The position numbers were made by a program, and so were the translations under genes. A DNA stretch of 64,000 nt from UBA10438 sp044238605 (GTDB lineage Bacteria; Bacteroidota; Ignavibacteria; Kapaibacteriales; Kapaibacteriaceae): contig JBIICY010000001.1 of NCBI GenBank assembly GCA_044238605.1, forward strand, positions 372,001-436,000, given 5' to 3'. Under the pieces are notes generated by a model. That model had not been told where the DNA came from. It saw nothing but the letters and a program-made list of their open reading frames with translations, and did not search any database. Of the stretch, positions 53,123 to 60,281 are shown piece by piece; position 1 is the first letter of the stretch; every line of letters begins with the position of its first letter.

Positions 53123-54121
53123 TTATCGAGTAGCAGAAGACTGCAGGATAGAATCGCGAACCTCGATATGACTTGCCTTGAGCCGTGCACCAAACTGTGC
53201 CACTACCTGGGCTGAAGCATACGAGGCTAACCGAGCTGCATGCTCCGGATGATGTCCGTGCAGCACGCCATACAAAAATGCTCCAGCATACATGTCTCCA
53301 GCACCTGTTGCATCTACGGCTTCTACGGCATACGCAGGAACGCTGGCCTCAATACCGTTCCAACGAACGCGGGAGCCGGATGGCCCCTTTGTTACTACGA
53401 CGTGAGAAAAGTCGGACGACAGTTTCAGGTAGGCATCATCGGCGTGCTCTTCCTTGGCGAGTGCAGATGCTTCGCGCTCATTTGCGAACACGAGGTCTGT
53501 TCTCTTCAGGACATCACGCAACCTATCTCCGAATACATCAACGATGAATCCATCACTACAGCTTACTGCAACGCGTGTGTCGTGCTTCTTTGCATAATGC
53601 AAGGCTACGTCAACTGCTTCTACGCCATTGTCATCTGTAAGCTTATACCCTTCAATGTAGATCCAGTGGCTGCGCTGGATGATATCCTCCCGCACATGAT
53701 CCCGCGAGAAGTGTTGATTCACCGCTAGCGTTGTATTAAGCGTCCGTTCGCTATCAGGCGTAATCAGAACTAGGCACGAGCCCGTTGTTCCGCCCGGCAC
53801 AAGATCGGCCGAGAGAACAATTCCCATGTCGTTAAACTCCGACGCATAGAACTCACCATAGTGATCTGCACCAAGTATCGATGTGTAGGCGCTTGATCCG
53901 CCGAACTGCGCGAATGCGATGATCGTATTAGCCGCCGAGCCTCCGCTGCAGCGGTGAGCATCCCGTGAGCCCAGCGCCTTGATCATCTCGAGTTGCCGCT
54001 CGGCATCGGTGAGCGTCATTGAACCTTTGTCGACGCCAAAAGATTGCAACTCTTCTTCGGTGACTTTATACTCTAAATCGACAAGAGCATTGCCGATCCC
54101 AGTCAACAGGATGTTCTTCAT
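53123..54121 (-). CDS. PfkB-family sugar/nucleoside kinase, adenosine kinase-like
   Basis: A 332-residue PfkB-family kinase. The N-terminal substrate motif is GIGNALVDLEYKV, the first PfkB signature is CSGGSAANTIIAFAQFGG, and the second with the catalytic aspartate is DATGAGDMYAGAFLYG. The wording is closest to bacterial adenosine kinases, which make AMP from adenosine, though ribokinase-like substrates cannot be excluded. Its ATG overlaps ddl by four bases. Confidence 0.85.
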   Translation of the reverse strand: MKNILLTGIGNALVDLEYKVTEEELQSFGVDKGSMTLTDAERQLEMIKALGSRDAHRCSGGSAANTIIAFAQFGGSSAYTSILGADHYGEFYASEFNDMGIVLSADLVPGGTTGSCLVLITPDSERTLNTTLAVNQHFSRDHVREDIIQRSHWIYIEGYKLTDDNGVEAVDVALHYAKKHDTRVAVSCSDGFIVDVFGDRLRDVLKRTDLVFANEREASALAKEEHADDAYLKLSSDFSHVVVTKGPSGSRVRWNGIEASVPAYAVEAVDATGAGDMYAGAFLYGVLHGHHPEHAARLASYASAQVVAQFGARLKASHIEVRDSILQSSATR

Positions 54122-55140
54122 ATGGCGATTCCTGACTCCCTCATGATGGCTTCACATAGTTCGCCAAACTCGATTCCGTTTTCGCGCGCGGCCATCGGTA
54201 GTAGGCTTGTTTCCGTAAATCCCGGAATGGTGTTCACTTCCAGACACACTGGCATGTTGTCTTCCGTCAGTCGAAAATCAACACGACTATATGCGCGGCA
54301 GCCCAACACGTTGTGAGCAGCAACGGCAAGATTCTTTACGTGTTCTTCAACTTCTTCCGAAAGGTCTGCCGGACAGTGATACTCCGTGCGGCCTTTTGTG
54401 TATTTGTTTTCAAAGTCGTAATAGCCAGCCTTAGGCTCGATCTCAATAATCGGCAGAGCCTCGTCTCCAAGTACCGGAACGGTAAGTTCCCTGCCAGGTA
54501 TGAACCGCTCGATGAGAATCGTGGACGAGAATTTACCGGCTAGCGCTATGGCACCTGAAAGGTCATCAGTTGTCGGCGTGTGCAGGATCGTCATACCAAC
54601 TGTTGACCCCTGATCGTTTGGCTTTACTACCAAACCACCCTTGATCTCATTGATGATCGAATCCAACAGCTCAACGTCGTCATGCTGATCTGGTGTAACT
54701 GTTGCCCACTGTGCTGTCGGGATGCCGGCAACCTGGAAGAGCATCTTAGAAAGCCCCTTATCAATTGCCGTTGCGCTTGCAAGCATCTGACTGCCCGTGT
54801 AGGGTATGCCGCGCATGTCGAGAAGCGACTGCACGTATCCATCTTCTCCGAACTGGCCATGCAGGAGAATGAACACAGCTTCTACATCGTCTAAATGTGC
54901 CGACGTAATGCAAGCCAGCAGCTTTGCAGGATCGAAGCTTGCCCGTTCCTCATCGGTAACCTCGCGCGCCGATGCCGCCCGAAGCTCATCATCGGCAAGG
55001 GGCTCTCCTGCCCCACGAAGAGGATCAAGGGCTATCACCGTGTGCCCGCGATCTCGGAGTGCAAACACAGCGGCACGTCCGCTCAACAATGAAATATTAC
55101 GCTCCGGACTAAGTCCGCCAAGTAGTACTGCTATCTTCAT
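54118..55140 (-). CDS. ddl: D-alanine-D-alanine ligase
   Basis: A 340-residue ATP-grasp ligase that makes the D-Ala-D-Ala end of the peptidoglycan stem peptide. Family motifs include the opening KIAVLLGGLSPERNISLLSG, PYTGSQMLASATAIDKGLSK, VKPNDQGSTVGMT, RFIPGRELTVPVLG and the metal/active-site EVNTIPGFTETSLLP. ATG at 55140 is chosen because it overlaps the preceding stop by four bases and gives the usual start; an upstream in-frame start would run deep into the glycosylase gene. Confidence 0.96.
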   Translation of the reverse strand: MKIAVLLGGLSPERNISLLSGRAAVFALRDRGHTVIALDPLRGAGEPLADDELRAASAREVTDEERASFDPAKLLACITSAHLDDVEAVFILLHGQFGEDGYVQSLLDMRGIPYTGSQMLASATAIDKGLSKMLFQVAGIPTAQWATVTPDQHDDVELLDSIINEIKGGLVVKPNDQGSTVGMTILHTPTTDDLSGAIALAGKFSSTILIERFIPGRELTVPVLGDEALPIIEIEPKAGYYDFENKYTKGRTEYHCPADLSEEVEEHVKNLAVAAHNVLGCRAYSRVDFRLTEDNMPVCLEVNTIPGFTETSLLPMAARENGIEFGELCEAIMRESGIAI

Positions 55141-55898
55141 ACTGCTGTTGATTCCTGATAAAGCTTGCGTAGAAACTTCACATCTTCCCATGTATGCTTC
55201 TTCCAATCAGGATTGCGAAGCAATGCGGCAGGGTGATATGTAACGATGGTGCTGATGCCCTGATAATCATGCACTTTACCACGTAGCGCCGTCATACTCT
55301 CCTTGTTCTTCAGAAGTGTATTGGCTGCTGTTAGTCCAAGTGCTAGAATGAACTTTGGTTTGATGAGCTCGATCTGCTTCCATAGATATGGCTCGCATTG
55401 GTCCGTCTCGGAGGCAAGGGGCTTGCGGTTATTCGGCGGACGGCACTTCAGGATGTTGCAGATGTAGACCTGCTCGCGAGGCATCTCGACAGACTCCAGA
55501 ATCTTCGTCAGCAGCTGCCCCGCTCTGCCCACAAACGGAAGCCCCTGCTCGTCTTCATCGGCACCTGGGGCTTCTCCGATCACCATGATGTCTGCGTTAG
55601 GATTGCCGCTGCCGAACACAAAGTTTGTTCGCGTAGCGCCTAATGGACACTGCATGCAGGTACAGATTTTTGCCTGGAATTGTTCGAGTGTTGTCACGTC
55701 ATCAAGCCCCTTGATTGATCCAACCTCCTGAACCGCAAGTTCTGGGAGAGCAATTTCTGCTGCGACTGCTTCAGGCGCTGGTTGGGAAGGGGGCAAACTA
55801 CGAACAGGACGCTCTACGTGGTCAACGTACAACGTCCTGCCATACATCTGCTCTTGCTGACGAAGGTATCGTAGAAGCTCGTTCTTGGGGTCTACCAT
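55137..55898 (-). CDS. Family 4 uracil-DNA glycosylase with iron-sulfur cluster
   Basis: A 253-residue family 4 UDG that removes uracil from DNA. Motif 1 reads GEAPGADEDEQGLPFVGRAG and motif 2 TYHPAALLRNP. The four cluster cysteines appear as C81 and C84 (CMQCPLG), C152 (LKCRPPNNRKP) and C168 (QCEPYLW). The first 70 residues are a variable extension before the catalytic domain. It follows clpC after nine bases and overlaps ddl by four. Confidence 0.95.
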   Translation of the reverse strand: MVDPKNELLRYLRQQEQMYGRTLYVDHVERPVRSLPPSQPAPEAVAAEIALPELAVQEVGSIKGLDDVTTLEQFQAKICTCMQCPLGATRTNFVFGSGNPNADIMVIGEAPGADEDEQGLPFVGRAGQLLTKILESVEMPREQVYICNILKCRPPNNRKPLASETDQCEPYLWKQIELIKPKFILALGLTAANTLLKNKESMTALRGKVHDYQGISTIVTYHPAALLRNPDWKKHTWEDVKFLRKLYQESTAV

Positions 55899-55907
55899 AC
55901 CTCTGAC

Positions 55908-58433
55908 TTAATCTTCATGTGCTTCTGCTTCTTCGTGCTCTTCAAGAGACTCACCAGACTTTGACTTCGCGATTGCGAAGACAACGGTACCTGTCTTTTT
56001 GTCCAGCTTACCCTTGATCACACTGCCGTCTGTAAAGCCCCCTCGCAGCATTTCTTCTGCTATCGGGTCTTCGACAAATCGCTGAATTGTTCGGCGAAGC
56101 GGTCTGGCACCGTACTTCTCGTCGAATCCTTTTTCAGCAAGAAACTCCTTGGCAGTCTTGCCAAGATCCAATGTGATGTTGCGAGTTGAAAGCCGCTTTA
56201 CCAAGCTCTTGAGCTGAAGGTCGATGATTCTGACCATATGCTCTTTCTTGAGCGTATGGAAGATCACGTATTCGTCGATGCGGTTAAGAAACTCCGGATT
56301 GAAGAGGCGCTTCATGGTCTCTTCTACCGTTGACTTCATGTTTTCGTAATCATCAACCGCGGAGTCTGATGTAAAGCCAATCTTTCCGCCGGCCTTCACA
56401 TCGCGCATGCCCACGTTGGACGTCATGATGATAATCGTGTTCTTAAAATCGATACGGCGTCCTAATCCATCCGTGAGCTGTCCGTCGTCAAACACCTGAA
56501 GAAGAATGTTAAAGACATCCGGATGTGCCTTCTCGATTTCATCAAGCAGAACGATCGAATAGGGCTTGCGGCGCACCTTCTCGGTAAGCTGGCCACCCTC
56601 TTCGTATCCGACATATCCCGGAGGGGCACCAACGAGTCTGGAGACAGAGAACTTCTCCATGTACTCACTCATGTCGATGCGGATAAGTGCCTCTTCACTA
56701 TCGAACATATAGCGAGCAAGCGCCTTGGCAAGCTCGGTCTTCCCAACGCCGGTAGGTCCTAGGAACATAAAGGACCCGATCGGACGTGACGGGTCTTTTA
56801 GGCCCGCACGAGCACGACGAATGGCCTTGGCTAGGTGCTCTACTGCTTCATCCTGTCCGATCACTTGGGATTTGAGCTCATCTGCCATCTTAAGCAGCTT
56901 TGCTGTTTCTCCTTCGGCGATGCGGTTTACAGGTATGCCCGTCATCATGGCAATAACGTCTGCTACATCCTCTTCCGTTACCTCATAGGCAACCTCTGTA
57001 GCGTTGGACTCCCACTGCTCCTTCACCTGCTCGAGCTCGGTAAGGTGCTGCTTTTCCAAATCGCGCAGACGAGCGGCTTCTTCGAAGTTCTGCGATTTAA
57101 CCACCGAGTTCTTCTGCAGACGCACTTCTTCGATCTTGGCTTCGAGCTCGAGAACCTCTTTGGGAACATGTATGTGAGCTAGGTGCACTCGTGCACCAGC
57201 CTCATCCATCACATCGAGGGCTTTATCCGGCAGGAACCTGTCGGTGATGTAGCGATCAGCCATCATCACACAGGCACGCACAGATTCGTCGGTATACCGC
57301 ACGCCGTGGTGCTTTTCGTACCGGTCGCGAACATTCGTGAGAATCTGAATCGCTTCGTCGGCTGTGGGCGGGTCTACGAGAATCTTCTGGAAACGCCTGT
57401 CGAGGGCGCCGTCTTTTTCAATGAACTGACGGTACTCGTCAAGCGTGGTGGCACCAATGCATTGGATGTCTCCTCGCGCCAGTGCAGGCTTGAACATGTT
57501 CGATGCATCCAGCGAGCCGCTTGCGCCCCCTGCCCCTACGATGGTGTGAAGCTCGTCGATGAAGAGGATAACGTCCTTGGCCTTTTCAAGCTCGGACATC
57601 ACAGCCTTCATGCGCTCTTCGAACTGTCCACGGTACTTCGTACCAGCAACCAGTGCTGCCAGATCAAGAGTAACGATTCGCTTGTCAAACAATACCCGCG
57701 AGACTTTTTTATCGATGATGCGAATGGCAAGGCCTTCAATAATGGCAGTCTTGCCAACGCCTGGCTCACCAATAAGGACTGGATTGTTCTTTTTCCTGCG
57801 CGAAAGCACTTGGGCTACGCGCTCGATTTCCTTTTCGCGGCCAATTACTGGGTCCAGCTTGCCTTCAACAGCAAGCTTCGTGAGATCACGGCCAAAATTG
57901 TCGAGTACAGGTGTCTTTGCCTTTTCCGGGGCACCCTTTGTCTTGCCCTGCGCACCCGCCGACGCGCGCTCAGGACGCTGCGGAGCAGGTGTTGATTTTC
58001 CACTGAGATAGGCGTCCAGCTCTTTGCGGACGCTGTCGTAATTCACCGTGAACTGCCCTAAAATCTGCGCCGCAATGTTGTCTTCATCGCGAAGCAGCGA
58101 GAGCAGCAGATGCTCCGTACCTATCACATCGGCTTTGTAGAGCTTTGCCTCGAGATACGTGATCTTCAGTACCTTTTCGGCCTGCTTTGTTAGCGGGATG
58201 TTCCCGATTGTGAGTGGTCCGCTCATCGTGCGGACGGTATCCTCAATAGCTCGCTTGAGCTTGCTGAGATCCACGCCAAGATTCCGCAGAATCTTCACGC
58301 CAATGCCTTCGCCTTCGCGAATGATTCCAAGCAGCAAATGCTCGGTACCGATGTAGTCGTGTCCGAGGCGCAGTGCCTCTTCGCGACTCAACCGGATAAC
58401 GTCTTGAACACGATTTGAAAAGTTGCCTTCCAT
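55908..58433 (-). CDS. clpC: ATP-dependent Clp protease ATP-binding subunit ClpC
   Basis: An 841-residue AAA+ unfoldase. The N domain has two Clp repeats (FSNRVQDVIRLSREEALRLGHDYIGTEHLLLG and a second near residue 80-140). NBD1 has Walker A GEPGVGKT at about 222-229 and FIDELHTIVGAGGASGS. The middle UVR-type coiled segment (NSVVKSQNFEEAARLRDLEKQHL) identifies ClpC rather than ClpA. NBD2 has GPTGVGKTELAKAL, then LLDEIEKAHPDVFNILLQ and the NPEFLNRIDE sensor. It feeds proteins to ClpP. First gene of a run with UDG, ddl and the kinase. Confidence 0.98.
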   Translation of the reverse strand: MEGNFSNRVQDVIRLSREEALRLGHDYIGTEHLLLGIIREGEGIGVKILRNLGVDLSKLKRAIEDTVRTMSGPLTIGNIPLTKQAEKVLKITYLEAKLYKADVIGTEHLLLSLLRDEDNIAAQILGQFTVNYDSVRKELDAYLSGKSTPAPQRPERASAGAQGKTKGAPEKAKTPVLDNFGRDLTKLAVEGKLDPVIGREKEIERVAQVLSRRKKNNPVLIGEPGVGKTAIIEGLAIRIIDKKVSRVLFDKRIVTLDLAALVAGTKYRGQFEERMKAVMSELEKAKDVILFIDELHTIVGAGGASGSLDASNMFKPALARGDIQCIGATTLDEYRQFIEKDGALDRRFQKILVDPPTADEAIQILTNVRDRYEKHHGVRYTDESVRACVMMADRYITDRFLPDKALDVMDEAGARVHLAHIHVPKEVLELEAKIEEVRLQKNSVVKSQNFEEAARLRDLEKQHLTELEQVKEQWESNATEVAYEVTEEDVADVIAMMTGIPVNRIAEGETAKLLKMADELKSQVIGQDEAVEHLAKAIRRARAGLKDPSRPIGSFMFLGPTGVGKTELAKALARYMFDSEEALIRIDMSEYMEKFSVSRLVGAPPGYVGYEEGGQLTEKVRRKPYSIVLLDEIEKAHPDVFNILLQVFDDGQLTDGLGRRIDFKNTIIIMTSNVGMRDVKAGGKIGFTSDSAVDDYENMKSTVEETMKRLFNPEFLNRIDEYVIFHTLKKEHMVRIIDLQLKSLVKRLSTRNITLDLGKTAKEFLAEKGFDEKYGARPLRRTIQRFVEDPIAEEMLRGGFTDGSVIKGKLDKKTGTVVFAIAKSKSGESLEEHEEAEAHED

Positions 58434-58554
58434 GGCCGAAATCCTCGTTGAACGTGGTGATGGAAGTTCATAGACGAACAGCCAGCCGTTCTGTTACTAC
58501 TGGAAATATACCACGTCAAATTGACGGCCTTGGCCGAAGATTATGCACATGCAC

Positions 58555-59466
58555 TCAGTCCATGAGGTCCTTCACAACGCCAACCCGAACAACGAGCTGC
58601 GGCATTGTGATGGCCTTTGGAGCTTTTGCAACAGGCGCAGGCTTCGGTGCCGCCGCTTTCTTCTTTCCACCCTTGGCCGGCTGTTCGGTGGCTACAGGTG
58701 CAACAGCCTGAACCTGCTGAATGGGGAATGGTTCGTAGACATACTTTATGCGAACGTCTCCATTCTTGACCGGACGCAAGCGTGCCTTTAGTGTATCGAT
58801 ACGCTCCTGCACCAGCGCTTTGTTCGGATCCTCTGGATCTGCAGGCTTTACTGGCTCGGCAGGGGGCGTGGCGCCTTTCTTCAACTTTTTCGAGGCTTTG
58901 AGCCACGCATCGTATGCCTTTTTATACGCGGCATCGTTGGCTGCCTTTGCTGCTCCAAGCCTGTCTTCATCGGCGGCAACGTACATTACGATGTTCATCG
59001 CCTGGTTGGTCTTCAGGAGAGCCGAGATATCAGCCAGTGCTCTGTTGCACTGGTCTGTTATGTTGGCCATGTTCTTCTCAAATGCCATTGCAGTGGTCGA
59101 TACTTCAGATCCCTGAACAAGGGTCTTTACTTCGAAATCCTGCTTAATGATCTTAAACTTCTCAGAGGCGGGAACATTCACAACCTCTTCCTTACGATAG
59201 ACGTTGTAACCTGCAATAGCAATCTTGTGAGGACCCGACTCGGCAAGGGTCTGCAGATAGGATCCGTCCTTGGAGTTAGAGTTAATGGATATCCTCTTTC
59301 CAGAAGGGGTAAAGATGTAGATCTTCGCTCCAACAGGCGCTCCTGTTGCAGCGTCACGAACAAATCCTTCTAAGTTCAGGTTTGCCTGCTGAGCAGTTGC
59401 GATAGTTGCAGCTGCGACCAATGCAGCAAATGCTGATAGAATCGTGCCAAATCGAATAGTGCTCAT
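58555..59466 (-). CDS. Exported protein with carboxypeptidase-regulatory-like and degenerate OmpA-like domains
   Basis: A 303-residue exported protein. A signal peptide (FGTILSAFAALVAAATIATAQ) precedes a CarboxypepD_reg-like beta sandwich (LNLEGFVRDAATGAPVGAKIYIFTPSG). The central helix-strand order (ITDQCNRALADISALLKTN, MNIVMYVAADED, ALVQERIDTLKARL) looks like an OmpA C-domain whose glycan motif is lost, with a lysine-rich insertion replacing its middle; this is inference. The end has a KGGKKKAAAPKP low-complexity tail. It precedes clpC by 121 bases and follows the hydratase by seven. Confidence 0.65.
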   Translation of the reverse strand: MSTIRFGTILSAFAALVAAATIATAQQANLNLEGFVRDAATGAPVGAKIYIFTPSGKRISINSNSKDGSYLQTLAESGPHKIAIAGYNVYRKEEVVNVPASEKFKIIKQDFEVKTLVQGSEVSTTAMAFEKNMANITDQCNRALADISALLKTNQAMNIVMYVAADEDRLGAAKAANDAAYKKAYDAWLKASKKLKKGATPPAEPVKPADPEDPNKALVQERIDTLKARLRPVKNGDVRIKYVYEPFPIQQVQAVAPVATEQPAKGGKKKAAAPKPAPVAKAPKAITMPQLVVRVGVVKDLMD

Positions 59467-59473
59467 CTCGCGA

Positions 59474-60241
59474 TTACCCTTTAGATGATTTCAAAAATGA
59501 AGCGATGCCGTTCTTGCAGTCTTCCGTTTGTCGTGCAAGAGCATTCATTACTGTGGCGTATTGCAGTCCGGCATCCATCGACATTCCATGCACGGCACTA
59601 AGCATGTGCTTGGTTAGCCCCATGGCAGACATGCTGTTACTGGCAAGACGCCGAGCAAGTGCGTCAACCTCTGATTCCAGGTGGTCGTCTTCGACAACCT
59701 TTGTTACCATTCCAATTCTGTGTGCTTCGTCTGCACTGATATTCTCTGCGCTGAGAAGAAGCCTGCGTGCCTGTGTGTCGCCGATCTTTCTCACCAGATA
59801 CACGAGCACGATCGCAGGGATAAAGCCGATTCGCACTTCTGAGTACCCAAACAGGGATTTGTCTCTTCCGGCGATCACAAAATCACACACGGTTGCAAGT
59901 CCGCATCCACCAGCAATTGCCGGACCGTGCACCATTGCAATCACGGGCTTGGGGCAGTCAACAATCGACTGCAACATGTTCTTGAGGGCCGTAGAATCCT
60001 CGATATTCTCTGTAGGAGAAAGCTCGGAGATCTTTTGGAGATAGGCCAGATCTGCTCCAGCGCAGAACGCACTGCCGGCCCCTTTTACAACAACAACACG
60101 CACAGCATCATCATGCGAGCACGCAACGAAGGCTTCGTGTAAGGCAGAAATCAGTTCAACACTCAGCGAATTGCGCTTTTCAGCGCGGTCAAGCGTAAGC
60201 GTTGCAATGCCGTCGGCGATTGTCGTGAGAAGAACACTCAT
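59474..60241 (-). CDS. Enoyl-CoA hydratase/isomerase family, methylglutaconyl-CoA hydratase-like
   Basis: A 255-residue crotonase-fold enzyme. The oxyanion-hole segment is FCAGADLAYLQ, and the second active-site segment reads GPAIAGGCGLATVCDFVIA and SEVRIGFIPAIV. The crotonase Glu144 position is glycine here while the Glu164 equivalent is kept, a pattern I associate with methylglutaconyl-CoA hydratase (LiuC) of leucine breakdown. Start ATG at 60241 is chosen because a TATCTTTG promoter box lies six bases upstream, inside the longer frame. It is flanked by the subtilase and an envelope protein. Confidence 0.8.
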   Translation of the reverse strand: MSVLLTTIADGIATLTLDRAEKRNSLSVELISALHEAFVACSHDDAVRVVVVKGAGSAFCAGADLAYLQKISELSPTENIEDSTALKNMLQSIVDCPKPVIAMVHGPAIAGGCGLATVCDFVIAGRDKSLFGYSEVRIGFIPAIVLVYLVRKIGDTQARRLLLSAENISADEAHRIGMVTKVVEDDHLESEVDALARRLASNSMSAMGLTKHMLSAVHGMSMDAGLQYATVMNALARQTEDCKNGIASFLKSSKG

Positions 60242-60246
60242 GCCGG

Positions 60247-60277
60247 CAAAGATACGGTCATCCGGAACGTGAGCCAC
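60247..60277 (-). promoter_or_regulatory. Candidate leaderless promoter of the hydratase gene
   Basis: On the minus strand TATCTTTG (60247-60254), a perfect Bacteroidota -7 box, is preceded at about 20 bases by GTGG. The proposed ATG follows only six bases later, so the transcript would be leaderless or nearly so. The box lies in the gap after the subtilase stop. Confidence 0.45.
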
Positions 60278-60281
60278 TTAC

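Noticed and set aside
53123..53193. Upstream ATG at 53193 for the CBM9-like protein
   Set aside because: It would overlap the kinase gene by 71 bases; the GTG at 53112 gives a clean signal peptide and a 10-base gap.
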